The notes below the pieces were generated by a model. That model made no database searches. It had not been told where the DNA came from and worked only from the letters and a program-made list of their open reading frames with translations. From Bradyrhizobium sp. 199 (lineage in GTDB: Bacteria; Pseudomonadota; Alphaproteobacteria; Rhizobiales; Xanthobacteraceae): DNA of 64,000 nucleotides. Location of the stretch: positions 1,612,001 through 1,676,000 of the forward strand of contig NZ_JADPJI010000005.1 in the NCBI RefSeq assembly GCF_023073355.1, given 5' to 3'. Below are positions 23,394 to 31,895 of this stretch, in pieces; within the stretch, counting starts at the first letter, position 1, and every line of letters begins with the position of its first letter. The position numbers were made by a program, and so were the translations under genes.

Positions 23394-24995
23394 TTGGCTG
23401 AGCCGCTCAATATCCGCAAAATCATCGAAGAACTTATGGCCGGGCGAATGCGCGTCCCGAACTTCCAGCGAGGCTTCGTCTGGGACCCGGAGCGGGTCGC
23501 CTACCTCATGGACAGCATCTACAAGGGGTATCCCTTCGGTTCAATCCTGCTTTGGCGAACCAAGCAAGAGTTGACCCACGAACGCGATTTAGGACCTTTC
23601 CAACTCCCTCAAAACGATCCCGAGTACCCGACAGATTACATCCTGGACGGCCAGCAGCGCATTACGTCCATTTTTGGAGCGTTCCAGACCGAGATAACCC
23701 TGCCCCAAAAACCGTTGTGGGCCAAAATCTATTACGACATGAAGGGCAGCGAGAATGCGCAGGAGTCCTCGTTTACTGCTCTTGAGGACAACGAGGTCTC
23801 GGAAAGGCATTTCCCCATCGGATGCCTCTTCGACCCTGTCCTTTACCGGAAGGAAACGGCCGACTACGACGACGCCACCATTGCCCGGCTCGACAAGATA
23901 CAGGCCCGATTCAAGGAAGCCCTTATTCCAGTCCAGACCATCACAACGGAGGACAAGACCGCCGTTGCTATCGTGTTCGAACGAGTCAACCAGCGTGGCG
24001 TTGAACTCGATACCGTCCAGCTCTTAAGCGCCTGGACGTGGAGCGGCGATTTCGACCTCAACCAGCGATTTGAGGATCTGGCGAATGACCTGACGCCCTT
24101 TGGCTTCAAGGATGTTGGAGGCGACAAAGATCTCCTTCTGAGATGCTGCAGCGCCGTTATGGTGCGCGACCCTTCGCCAGACTCCTTGATTTCGCTCAAT
24201 GGCTCGAAGGTACGAGAGGACTTCGATCACGTAGTAACCGGAATAAAGGGCGCAATCGACTTTCTGCGGAAGAACCTTCACGTCGAGAACCTAGATAACC
24301 TTCCTTATAACAACCTCCTTGTTCCTCTCACCGTATTTTTTGCCGGCGAGCCGTCCAAGCAGAAGAAGGTTACAAATAACCAACGCAAAGAAATACTCCG
24401 CTGGTTTTGGCATACCTGCATTCATAGGAAGTATAATAGCCAACCCATTAAGAGCCTGCGGGAAGACGTAGTTGAGTTTGCAAAACTAGCAGAAGGCAGC
24501 CTTGCAAAACTCACTCACCCAGCAAATTCCTTTACCCCACTTTTCTTTCTCACCAACACGTTTCGCTTGAATTCGGTTGTCTCAAGAACCTTTATCCTTC
24601 TGCTTGCGCAGAACGGCCCGAGGTCGTTTATCAGCGGAAACAAAATCGACCTGAGGAAAGCCCTCAAGGAATACAATCGGAATGAGTTTCATCACATACA
24701 TCCCAGAAGCTTTCTGAAGACCTCGAAGAATTCGAAGCTGGACGACTCCTGCCTAGCGAATATGTGTTTCCTCTCTCGGAGCGACAACAACACAATCTCC
24801 GGGAGTGCCCCGAGCGAGTACCGAAAGAAGCTGGGCGAGGACATCGACGACATTGAAACCGCCAACTTTTTACCACCTTCGACTTGGGAAGATGATTTCG
24901 GGCAGTTCGTTAGTGCCCGCGCGACTCTTCTGTTTGACTACGCCAAGGAATTGCTCGACGGCGGCACGACACCTAAGAAGAAGAAAGGCGCTTGA
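23394..24995 (+). CDS. DUF262/HNH (GmrSD-like) protein, candidate restriction factor
   Basis: 533 residues. The N-terminal DUF262 domain has the ParB/Srx-like motif DGQQR (85-89) preceded by VPNFQRGFVWDPERVAYLMD. The C-terminal third carries an HNH-like DUF1524-type motif, FHHIHPRSFLK (His433, His434, His436), followed by an Asn-containing helix (LANMCFLSRSDNNT). This is the architecture of GmrS-GmrD fusions, type IV restriction enzymes that act on modified DNA. Start TTG 23394 with GGGGGG upstream. Base composition is visibly lower in GC than neighbouring genes, consistent with recent transfer. Specificity unknown. Confidence 0.82.
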   Translation: MAEPLNIRKIIEELMAGRMRVPNFQRGFVWDPERVAYLMDSIYKGYPFGSILLWRTKQELTHERDLGPFQLPQNDPEYPTDYILDGQQRITSIFGAFQTEITLPQKPLWAKIYYDMKGSENAQESSFTALEDNEVSERHFPIGCLFDPVLYRKETADYDDATIARLDKIQARFKEALIPVQTITTEDKTAVAIVFERVNQRGVELDTVQLLSAWTWSGDFDLNQRFEDLANDLTPFGFKDVGGDKDLLLRCCSAVMVRDPSPDSLISLNGSKVREDFDHVVTGIKGAIDFLRKNLHVENLDNLPYNNLLVPLTVFFAGEPSKQKKVTNNQRKEILRWFWHTCIHRKYNSQPIKSLREDVVEFAKLAEGSLAKLTHPANSFTPLFFLTNTFRLNSVVSRTFILLLAQNGPRSFISGNKIDLRKALKEYNRNEFHHIHPRSFLKTSKNSKLDDSCLANMCFLSRSDNNTISGSAPSEYRKKLGEDIDDIETANFLPPSTWEDDFGQFVSARATLLFDYAKELLDGGTTPKKKKGA

Positions 24996-25223
24996 ACATC
25001 TCATCCGCTACGCGCGCCATTCCCTCGCACATCCACAGCGCCGGACTTACGCCCAAGGCCCATTGCCTCAGAATGCAGATACGGTGACACGTCGGTTTAT
25101 GCAGGAAATGATCACAAACTTTTAGCGCTCTCCGCCCGGGAGAACGAAAACTCCAAGAAGGCCGCGTAAGTCCGATTGAGTGCAACGTAGGGTGTTGCTA
25201 TACCCCACTTTTGGGGGAATTTC

Positions 25224-25895
25224 ATGGACGAGAAATACTGGGGCGACAAAGGCATTGAAGTAGTCCGAATCCTCAAGGGCAACGGCGTCGGCGCAAGCGC
25301 GTTTCTCCTTATAGGCGGGGGAGTCTCTGCACTTACAGGTTTCATCGATAAATTCATCCAGGCCTATTTCAATCTCAACTGGGGAGACGTTGCAGAATAT
25401 ACGGGGTGGATTCTCCTCGCACTTGGCGTCCTGCTTCTATTGCTGAATGTGTCCCTCAAATTTTTCGAGAAGAAACCAGCCACTGCGCGGGATGAAGCGT
25501 TGATGCGCGAACTACGAATGCTCTTCACCATAAGCGTCGTTGATTGGCTGAAAACCGACAGTTTCTACGAACGATGGCTTTTTGCCCGAGTCGATTCGAT
25601 CACCGAGGTGGCAGATGGCTGGACCACGGCGCACAAAGAGTTTGGTGACAAGAAACTCAATCGCCGCCTAGACCTGCTGAAAAGGCTCTGTCGCGAGTTT
25701 TCGACGCAGGAAGACTATGCCTTTTCCGAGGGCTCAAACCTTCAATTTCGTACATTCCGAAACAACGCCGACAGGAACGGGCTTACGGTAGAAACAACGC
25801 GGAAAGCCGATAACCTTCGGACCACGGCCCGAGCGCTTGCCGCTGCCTTTGAGGATATTGAGCGAGAGGCCAAGAAGCGCCTACCGGATGCGTAG
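25224..25895 (+). CDS. Two-helix membrane protein beside the DUF262/HNH gene
   Basis: 223 residues. Two membrane helices lie at about 25-45 and 60-82 (GVGASAFLLIGGGVSALTGF and YTGWILLALGVLLLLLNVSL); the remaining 140 residues are soluble and helical (ELRMLFTISVVDWLKTDSFY, LDLLKRLCREFSTQEDYAF, EDIEREAKKRLPDA). Same lower-GC style as the upstream DUF262 gene, 228 nt apart and co-oriented. GGGGGA before ATG. No known family; a membrane-acting effector or an unrelated cargo gene are both possible. Confidence 0.65.
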   Translation: MDEKYWGDKGIEVVRILKGNGVGASAFLLIGGGVSALTGFIDKFIQAYFNLNWGDVAEYTGWILLALGVLLLLLNVSLKFFEKKPATARDEALMRELRMLFTISVVDWLKTDSFYERWLFARVDSITEVADGWTTAHKEFGDKKLNRRLDLLKRLCREFSTQEDYAFSEGSNLQFRTFRNNADRNGLTVETTRKADNLRTTARALAAAFEDIEREAKKRLPDA

Positions 25896-25909
25896 CGGCT
25901 CGCAATAGC

Positions 25910-26038
25910 TCATGCCCGGCGCCGCACGGTGAGAACGACCGCCACAATCACCACAATGATGATGATTGCGCCGATGGCGACCCGGCCCTCAGCGTCGGCA
26001 CTCATTCCCCACAGCGTGACCGATAGCTTATCCGACAT
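25910..26038 (-). CDS. Small C-terminal-helix membrane protein, 42 aa
   Basis: MSDKLSVTLWGMSADAEGRV, then a continuous Ile/Val helix (AIGAIIIIVVIVAVVLTV) and RRRA. GAGG lies before the ATG. Tail-anchored, positive-inside C-terminus. Function unknown. Confidence 0.7.
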   Translation of the reverse strand: MSDKLSVTLWGMSADAEGRVAIGAIIIIVVIVAVVLTVRRRA

Positions 26039-26659
26039 AGGCAAACCTCTTCCGTGGCGCGAAGCGACATCGCGCGGGTGATTGACAGGTTGCCTGGGGA
26101 GAGCGAGAACCTTCGGTGTTGAAGCGGAGAGCCCTACGGGATCTCCTCCAGGCGTCGGGCGGTGCTCTTCCAAAGCACCGTCCGAATCCCTTCTACCGCA
26201 TGGGATGGGGCACGGACACGCCGAGGCGGCCGCCGGCACCGATTATACCCGGAAAAATGATGTTCTCCCGAACAAACGGACCTGTGGCTTTTCGGTCGTT
26301 TTACCGAAAGCGGGTCAAATCCAGTGGCTTACAGTGTGGATAAGTTCTCAGTGACGGCCATTGACATTGAACAACTATTTCTGCCGATTTTGGCGCTGTC
26401 ATTTATTGACGCCCGTTCGCTCCGCTCACCTTCCCGCAACCGCCCGCCCTGGGAGCTTTAGGACGATGGTAGGAAGACACGGCACATCACCGAGATGGAG
26501 GTCCGGGCAGATTCTGCGCTCCCCAGAACGAAGCATGCCTAAGCTGCACGTAACCCGCACGTATGGCAGTGCCCCGCAATGAATTTTACTGCTATTTTAT
26601 ACTCTCCAGTGCCCGGGGCGCACGCAAAACCCAGAAACGTTCTCACGGAGTTCAGTCAA
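26039..26659. other. 621-nt AT-richer non-coding tail of the low-GC cassette
   Basis: No convincing gene. 26250-26410 is AT-richer than its surroundings and contains TGTGGATAA (26336-26344), a perfect single DnaA-box sequence, and several short palindromes (CTTTTCGGTCGTTTTACCGAAAG near 26290). A GTG-initiated frame (26116-26343) is Arg/Pro-rich and not supported. Could be remnant mobile DNA or an unrecognised RNA. Confidence 0.4.
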
Positions 26660-27112
26660 ATGCGATACCTCCACACCATGCTGCGCGTGCGCAATCTCGA
26701 TGTCGCGCTGAAGTTCTACCAGGATGCGCTTGGCTTGAAGGAGGTGCGGCGGATCGAGAACGACAAGGGGCGCTTTACGCTCGTCTTCCTCTGCTCGGCA
26801 GACGATCTCGAGGCGCTGAAGAAGCAGCCGCAAACGCGCGGTGCGCCGCTGGTCGAGCTCACCTGGAATTGGGACGAAGAGAAATACGGCGAGGATCGCT
26901 TCTTCGGCCATCTCGCCTATGAGGTCGACGACATCTACGCCACCTGCGAGAAGCTGCAGAAGGCCGGCGTCACCATCAACCGCCCCCCGCGCGACGGCAA
27001 CATGGCCTTCGTTCGCTCGCCTGACCTGCACTCGATCGAGCTGCTGCAGAAGGGCGATCCGAAGTCGCCGCAGGAGCCCTGGGCCTCGATGCCGAATACT
27101 GGCCACTGGTAG
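26660..27112 (+). CDS. Glyoxalase/VOC family protein, lactoylglutathione lyase-like
   Basis: 150 residues with the VOC double beta-alpha-beta-beta-beta fold: YLHTMLRVRNLDVALKFYQD, FLCSADDLEALKKQ, HLAYEVDDIYATCEKLQKAG, and IELLQKGDPKSPQEPWASMP. Metal ligand positions of glyoxalase I are present (His in LHTML, Glu in VELTWN, His in GHLAYEV, Glu in SIELLQ), so the GloA reaction (methylglyoxal-glutathione adduct to S-lactoylglutathione) is plausible. ATG 26660 gives the usual N-terminus. Confidence 0.88.
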   Translation: MRYLHTMLRVRNLDVALKFYQDALGLKEVRRIENDKGRFTLVFLCSADDLEALKKQPQTRGAPLVELTWNWDEEKYGEDRFFGHLAYEVDDIYATCEKLQKAGVTINRPPRDGNMAFVRSPDLHSIELLQKGDPKSPQEPWASMPNTGHW

Positions 27113-27124
27113 GCTTGCGCCGCG

Positions 27125-27149
27125 GGAACAAGCCGTCGCTGCCGGCGTT
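27125..27149 (+). promoter_or_regulatory. EcfG-type general stress promoter
   Basis: GGAAC (27125-27129), 16 nt, CGTT (27146-27149): exact consensus. It stands 33 nt before the 26-aa gene, the same distance as at the 14360 gene. Confidence 0.75.
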
Positions 27150-27182
27150 CACTCCTCGACAATGCAATTGGAGGAGGACGCG

Positions 27183-27263
27183 ATGGGACGAGGACTGTTG
27201 CTGTGGATGCTTGGCGTGCCGATCCCGGTGATCATTCTGTTGTGGCTGTTCTTCGGCCGCTGA
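27183..27263 (+). CDS. 26-aa hydrophobic micro-protein
   Basis: MGRGLLLWMLGVPIPVIILL WLFFGR: a single membrane helix kinked by Pro residues. Preceded by GGAGGAGG and an exact EcfG promoter and followed by a clean terminator, so it is a complete transcription unit of about 170 nt. This peptide type recurs in rhizobia; function unknown. Confidence 0.8.
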   Translation: MGRGLLLWMLGVPIPVIILLWLFFGR

Positions 27264-27297
27264 GCGACGGAATCAACTCGCCGAGTTGTTTGCAATG

Positions 27298-27324
27298 AAG
27301 GCTCCGCCGCGTGCGGAGCTTTTT
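27298..27324 (+). terminator. Rho-independent terminator
   Basis: AAGGCTCCGC... stem GCTCCGC / GCGGAGC with a 5-nt loop followed by TTTTT (27320-27324). Ends the 26-aa gene's transcript. Confidence 0.85.
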
Positions 27325-27411
27325 GCATGAGAGGCGCGCCGCAATTGCATCGCGCGTTTCAGGAAATTCCGCTATCACCCGCGCAAAGCAACAACGCCGC
27401 GGGAGACGCCC

Positions 27412-28050
27412 ATGCCTGACACCAAGCTGACGATCTGGGGCCGCGCCAATTCGGTCAACGTGCAGAAGGTGCTGTGGTGCCTGACCGAACTCGGCCTGCC
27501 CTATGAGCGCATCGACGCCGGCATGAGTTACGGCAGGACGCGCGAGGCCGACTATCTCGAGATGAACCCGAATGCGCGGATCCCGACGTTGGTCGAGGGC
27601 GACTTCGTGCTGTGGGAATCCAATTCGATCCTGCGCTATCTCTGCCTCGCGCATGGTCGCGGCACGCCAATCTATCCGGAGGCGCCGAAGCAGCGCGCCA
27701 GCGTCGACCGCTGGCTCGACTGGACGCTGTCGACCGTGCAGCCGGTCGATCGCCCCGTGTTCTGGGGCATCGTGCGCACGGCGCCCGCCGAGCGCGACAT
27801 GATCCAGGTGCAGCGCGATGCCGATGCCGCCGCCGAGGTCTGGGCCATCGCCGACCGCCTGCTCTCCTCGCGCCGCTTCGTCGAGGGCGACCAGTTCACG
27901 CTCGCCGACATCGCGCTCGGCTCCTATGCGCGGCGCTGGCTCGGCGTCGAGGGCATCTCCCGGCCGGCGCAGCCGCATCTGACGCGCTGGCTCGCCGAGC
28001 TCGGCAAACGGCCGGGATTTGCGCAGTTCGTCGCGCCGCCGATGTCCTGA
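27412..28050 (+). CDS. Glutathione S-transferase family protein
   Basis: 212 residues. Thioredoxin-like N-domain (LTIWGRANSVNVQKVLWCLT, with Ser14 or Asn13 as likely glutathione-activating residue; NARIPTLVEGDFVLWESNSI holds the cis-Pro and the ESN glutathione contact) and an all-helical C-domain (FTLADIALGSYARRWLG with the conserved Asp of the N-capping box). Cytosolic detoxification or related conjugation. GGGAGAC before the ATG. Confidence 0.9.
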   Translation: MPDTKLTIWGRANSVNVQKVLWCLTELGLPYERIDAGMSYGRTREADYLEMNPNARIPTLVEGDFVLWESNSILRYLCLAHGRGTPIYPEAPKQRASVDRWLDWTLSTVQPVDRPVFWGIVRTAPAERDMIQVQRDADAAAEVWAIADRLLSSRRFVEGDQFTLADIALGSYARRWLGVEGISRPAQPHLTRWLAELGKRPGFAQFVAPPMS

Positions 28051-28099
28051 CGAAACCGCGATCGATGCCCATGTTGCGATTATGACATCATCGCTCTTG

Positions 28100-28204
28100 T
28101 GTTGCCCGACGCGTCAACGTCAATTTCTCTCACTCCTAAGCACGGGAATACTGAGCCTTTGCCGTGGCTTGGCTACTGTGCATGGGGTTGTTTTCGCGTT
28201 TTTG
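28100..28204 (+). repeat. Dispersed repeat, copy A
   Basis: Starts TGTTGCCCGACGCGTCAA and ends with TTGGCTACTGTGCATGGGGT followed by TGTTTTCGCG. The end segment is repeated in inverse orientation at 49823-49912. Non-coding. Confidence 0.75.
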
Positions 28205-28210
28205 TTTGGG

Positions 28211-28378
28211 CTAGCGCCAGCCGCGCTCGACCAGCAGCACGCAGACGATCAGCACCAGCGTCACCGCCGCGGTCGCCAGCCGCGCCGTCCAGCTCAGGCT
28301 GCGGCCGACCCACCACAAGAGCGCGCAGTACATCAAGACGGGAACGATGAGGTCGAGGCGCAGCAGATCCGCCGGCAT
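28211..28378 (-). CDS. Small two-helix membrane protein, 55 aa
   Basis: MPADLLRLDLIVPVLMYCAL LWWVGRSLSWTARLATAAVT and a second helix LVLIVCVLLVERGWR. It starts 5 nt after the stop of the upstream secreted protein, so the two form an operon. Function unknown. Confidence 0.7.
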   Translation of the reverse strand: MPADLLRLDLIVPVLMYCALLWWVGRSLSWTARLATAAVTLVLIVCVLLVERGWR

Positions 28379-28383
28379 GGCCG

Positions 28384-28629
28384 TTAGCGCCTCACGGTGG
28401 TGTCGATGCTGATCGAGCCGCCGATCTTCACGCAGGTCCCGGTGCCCTCGACCATGACGTAGCGCGGACCGTAGGTGGCGCAGGAGCCCGCGCGTGCCTT
28501 GCCGGCCGCGCCCTTCAGCGGAACGGTCGTGCCCGCCTGAGGCCGCTCGGCTGGCGGCAGACGCAGCGCCTCCGCGGCGGCGGCGGATGTAGTCAGAAGC
28601 GAGATCAGGATGAGGAGCGGCGTGCGCAT
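28384..28629 (-). CDS. Small secreted protein with a porin-like end, 81 aa
   Basis: Signal peptide MRTPLLILISLLTTSAAAAE. The mature part is Pro/Ala/Lys-rich, with two Cys (SCATYGPRYVMVEGTGTCVK); the end GTGTCVKIGGSISIDTTVRR resembles the first strand of Bradyrhizobium porins, which have TCIKIGG followed by an outward strand. It may derive from a porin N-terminus or be a separate family. First gene of a two-gene unit. Confidence 0.65.
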   Translation of the reverse strand: MRTPLLILISLLTTSAAAAEALRLPPAERPQAGTTVPLKGAAGKARAGSCATYGPRYVMVEGTGTCVKIGGSISIDTTVRR

Positions 28630-28686
28630 GGCGGCGTTCTAGCCCGGACCGGCGCTGCGCGCCAATCGGGGCGGCCGCGGCCGCGA

Positions 28687-28941
28687 TCAGATGAACTTGA
28701 TGCCGGCCGATTTGCCGCGGCGCCAGACCACCTGGCAGCTCCGCCCCGTGCGCGCGTCGCGTGCGAAGGCGAGCCGGATCACGCCCGGGAGCTGGCTGGC
28801 GTCCTCGTCCAGCGTGATTTTGGCACCCGAATCCGAGATGTCCTGGACCAGGCAATGCCGCGCGGCGAAGCCGCCGTCGAGCGTGATCCAGGCGTGCTGC
28901 GATAGCAGCTTGCGGGCTGCGCGCTTTTTCGGCGGTGGCAT
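28687..28941 (-). CDS. PilZ-domain protein, 84 aa
   Basis: Starts MPPPKKRAARKLLSQHAWIT. The RxxxR c-di-GMP motif is only partly kept (KKRAARK); the second block CLVQDISDSGAKITLDED matches the PilZ (D/N)xSxxG element. Cytosolic c-di-GMP receptor candidate or degenerate PilZ. ATG 28941 is preferred to a GTG at 28956. Confidence 0.75.
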   Translation of the reverse strand: MPPPKKRAARKLLSQHAWITLDGGFAARHCLVQDISDSGAKITLDEDASQLPGVIRLAFARDARTGRSCQVVWRRGKSAGIKFI

Positions 28942-29163
28942 TGGAAAATCTCCCACACCAGCGCTACGCAGGGAACCCTAAGAAACCGTTGAAATCGCCT
29001 CCTGATCATTCCGGGGCCGGAGGCTATCCACCGGACCAAAAGACCGGTCCCGAACGGCTTGCCGGCAGCCAGAAAGGCCACTATACGTTCGCCGCTGCAA
29101 GCCGCCGGACCCTGTTCGGCCGGCCAGTGGCCATGCCGGGAACAACGGTAGGGCCCTGTGTTT

Positions 29164-29238
29164 GCTCCCTTCGTCTATCGGTTAGGACGCCACCCTTTCA
29201 CGGTGGAGAGAGCGGTTCGATTCCGCTAGGGAGCGCCA
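29164..29238 (+). tRNA. tRNA-Glu (anticodon TTC)
   Basis: Acceptor GCTCCCT pairs with AGGGAGC, discriminator G, CCA encoded. D arm TCGTCTATCGGTTAGGA is typical of tRNA-Glu. Anticodon arm CCACC-CTTTCAC-GGTGG gives TTC. T arm GCGGTTCGATTCCGC is canonical. Confidence 0.97.
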
Positions 29239-29450
29239 TCAGCGCTCGCCGCCAAAAATAACAAATCCCCGCCGGCATGACCCGCCCGTCCAGACGGAGC
29301 GATAACGACCTCGTGACTTCGCGAGGTGAGTGATTGCGCGCTTGCATTTACCGGAAATTTACCCCTGCTCGTGAGCGACGGTATCATTTGCTTAGAATTT
29401 GATCGCTACCGTGGAATTACGGAAACGATCCCAAACCACGATTGGCGCGC

Positions 29451-30077
29451 ATGTCCGTTACAGAGTTCCTGCGGCAACGAGCAGTGGAAGTCGCCGTGGC
29501 CGGCAGCTACTCGCTGCCGCGTTGGTACGATTGTGAGGGCAAGCTTCGCACCTTCGCCTGCCGGACCAAGCGCGTCTCGCCCTTCCGCATGATCGTGGAC
29601 GTGCCTGTGGTCGGCAAAGTCGGCGAGCGCGTGACCTCCTATTTCCAGGACTTCGGCGAATTCCAGTGCACCATCAGCGCGACGCTGAAGTCAGGCTTCC
29701 TGATGGAGCTCGAGATGACGCGGGCGCGGCGCGCCTGGATGTCGGAAAAGCTGACCTGGCTGGAGAAAAAGCAGAAAGACGACAGCGTCCAGGAGCTGCG
29801 GCGCGACGCGCGTTTCGTTCCCCAGGTCTCCCATACCTTCCTGACCCTCGCCGACGGCAGCAGCCATTCCTGCTTCATCATCGACGCCTCCACGGCTGGC
29901 GTCGCCATATCCTGCGAGTACGACCCGGCGGTGGGAACCCCGCTGGCAGTCGGCGCCTGTGTGGGGCGGGTCGTCCGCAAATTCGACAACGGCTTCGCGG
30001 TCAAATTCGCCGAAAAGCAGTCCCGGGACGACCTGATCCGCCTGATCGTCCGGACGCCCTTGCTGCAGTCGGCCTGA
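29451..30077 (+). CDS. PilZ-domain protein, 208 aa
   Basis: The C-terminal 100 residues form a PilZ-like domain (VQELRRDARFVPQVSHTFLT, then CFIIDASTAGVAISCEYDPA, then VGRVVRKFDNGFAVKFAEKQ), with RRDAR and DASTAG near the RxxxR and DxSxxG ligands. The N-terminal 90 residues (RWYDCEGKLRTFACRTKRVS, YFQDFGEFQCTISATL) look like a second, diverged PilZ-like barrel, a tandem arrangement common in Bradyrhizobium. Cytosolic c-di-GMP sensor is likely. ATG 29451. Confidence 0.78.
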   Translation: MSVTEFLRQRAVEVAVAGSYSLPRWYDCEGKLRTFACRTKRVSPFRMIVDVPVVGKVGERVTSYFQDFGEFQCTISATLKSGFLMELEMTRARRAWMSEKLTWLEKKQKDDSVQELRRDARFVPQVSHTFLTLADGSSHSCFIIDASTAGVAISCEYDPAVGTPLAVGACVGRVVRKFDNGFAVKFAEKQSRDDLIRLIVRTPLLQSA

Positions 30078-30197
30078 CGCCGGCCGGACCAATCTTAACT
30101 CTTTCTTAACTAAGTGCTGGAGGTGGACTCCCCCGCGCGATAGGGTGTGATCCAGCACGTCCGCAATCATTGCGGGCCCCATATCGGAAGTCCTGGA

Positions 30198-31205
30198 ATG
30201 TCCATCGCCGACGCCGAGTTCGTCCCGGCTGAGACCAAACAAAACGCGTCCACAGCGCCCAAGCCGCAGCTTCCACCCGGCGTCGTCACCGAGGGGCCGC
30301 TCGTGCAAGCCAAGCTGCGCGAGAGCTATCTCCTGCTCGGCATCCTCTATGTCGGCGCTGTCGCCGGCATCATCTGGGCTGTCACGCAAGGTCTCGGCAA
30401 GGTCGAGCTGTTCACGTTCGTCTGGATGTTCGCACTGACGACGTTCGGCATCGGCGCCGGCATGCACCGCCTGTTCGTCCATCGCAGCTTCCGCACCGGA
30501 CCGATCATGCGGGTCTTCTTCTGCGCCATCGCCCAGATGGCGATCCAGGGCTCGATCGCCAAATGGGTCGCCAACCACCGCCGCCACCATCTCTACGCCG
30601 ATGACGTCGGCGATCCCCACAGCCCGCAATTCGACGGCTTCGGCAATCGCTATGTCAGCGCACTCAAGGGTTTCTTGCACGCCCAGGGCAGCTGGGTGTT
30701 CGACCAGGCGACCACCGACAACGAATACTATGCCAAGGACATCCTCGCCGATCCCATCGCGATGTTCTTCGTGCGAACGCGCTGGGTCTGGTACGGGATG
30801 TCGGCGGTCTTCATCCCGGGCGTGATCGGTTACACCTTCGGCGGTGTGCACACCATGATCGGCTGCGTGCTGTTCTCCGGCCTGCTCCGCGCTTATCTGC
30901 TGATCCTCACCAGCCAGCTCACCGGCTCGGTCTGCCACGCCTATGGCTATCGCCGCTTCGAAGTCGACGATGCCTCGACCAACGAGTTCGTCACCACGAT
31001 CCTCACCTTCGGCGAGGGTCTGCACAACAACCATCATCGCTTTCCCCGGGACGCCTACATCTCGCACGCCTGGTGGGAGATCGATCTCAACGGCCTGATC
31101 ATCCTGGGCATGGAAAAGATCGGCCTTGTCCACGACGTCTTCCACGCCTCGCACCGTCAGCTGGAGCGGGCAGCCGAAGCAGAGGCAGCCTCGACGGCGC
31201 GCTGA
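30198..31205 (+). CDS. Membrane fatty acid (acyl-CoA/acyl-lipid) desaturase
   Basis: 335 residues with about four membrane helices and the three histidine boxes of the delta-9 desaturase family: H90RLFVH95, H127RRHH131, and HNNHHRF near residue 276. These hold a di-iron centre that inserts a double bond into fatty acyl chains using O2. The Trp-rich C-terminal segment (WWEIDLNGLIILGMEKIGLV) is typical. Membrane-lipid fluidity is the likely role. ATG 30198. Confidence 0.9.
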   Translation: MSIADAEFVPAETKQNASTAPKPQLPPGVVTEGPLVQAKLRESYLLLGILYVGAVAGIIWAVTQGLGKVELFTFVWMFALTTFGIGAGMHRLFVHRSFRTGPIMRVFFCAIAQMAIQGSIAKWVANHRRHHLYADDVGDPHSPQFDGFGNRYVSALKGFLHAQGSWVFDQATTDNEYYAKDILADPIAMFFVRTRWVWYGMSAVFIPGVIGYTFGGVHTMIGCVLFSGLLRAYLLILTSQLTGSVCHAYGYRRFEVDDASTNEFVTTILTFGEGLHNNHHRFPRDAYISHAWWEIDLNGLIILGMEKIGLVHDVFHASHRQLERAAEAEAASTAR

Positions 31206-31340
31206 ACCGGCAGGCGGCGGCCCTCCTCCAGCCGTCCCGCCTCCGCATCGCCGCCCTATCGCGGCCCCATTGCGGGATCAGCTTTTGCCGGTCCGAGCCT
31301 CACGCCGGACCTCATGTGCGGACTTGCGATCGGGGACCGG

Positions 31341-31601
31341 ATGGCGGTCAACAAGATCAAAGTTGATAAGATCACTTGGGACAGGGTCGGCCGGGTCACC
31401 GAACCCGGACGCTACATGTACACGTTCGGCTGGCTCACCATCACCCCAGGCGACCTGGAGATCTGGAAGCTCTACCCCCAGGCCGCGTTCACGCTGCTGG
31501 CGCAACCGGGCGAGCCGGACGCATCTCCTGGCGATGAATTCCATCTCGGCGCCTTCGACGTCGCCCCTGGTGCGCCGCCGCCGCCCTTCACCACGCACTG
31601 A
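31341..31601 (+). CDS. Hypothetical soluble protein, 86 aa
   Basis: MAVNKIKVDKITWDRVGRVT EPGRYMYTFGWLTITPGDLE, IWKLYPQAAFTLLAQPG, then a Pro-rich tail. A beta-rich compact domain is likely. An in-frame ATG at 31314 is also possible. Family not recognised. Confidence 0.6.
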   Translation: MAVNKIKVDKITWDRVGRVTEPGRYMYTFGWLTITPGDLEIWKLYPQAAFTLLAQPGEPDASPGDEFHLGAFDVAPGAPPPPFTTH

Positions 31602-31895
31602 GTCCCGGCTTTCCGAACTCGCCGCCGCGATACGTGCGCAGCGAGTCGAAGAAAGCTGCGCATTTCCTTGATCTAACTTGCCAATCGCGCGCCCCATCAA
31701 TCACGCGCCGGTTGCCATGGATGACGAACAGCTTCTGTCATCCAGTTGATTGCGCTTGTATTCTAGATCGCCGCGGGCGATGGCAGATCAACGAAAGCTG
31801 TCGCGCCCGTTAAGCGAACCGGCAGCGAGCGCATGACACATGGTCGCATCGGTAAATGTAGATAAGCGGACCCAAGGAACCTATTTTCGGCGCCG

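Noticed and set aside
26336..26344. Perfect DnaA box (TTATCCACA on the minus strand) as a replication origin
   Set aside because: Only a single box, no cluster, no AT-rich unwinding element and no dnaA or repABC gene nearby.
29691..31154. 487-codon minus-strand ORF opposite the desaturase
   Set aside because: Antisense shadow of the plus-strand PilZ and desaturase genes, rich in His/Asp/Gln from complementary codon bias.
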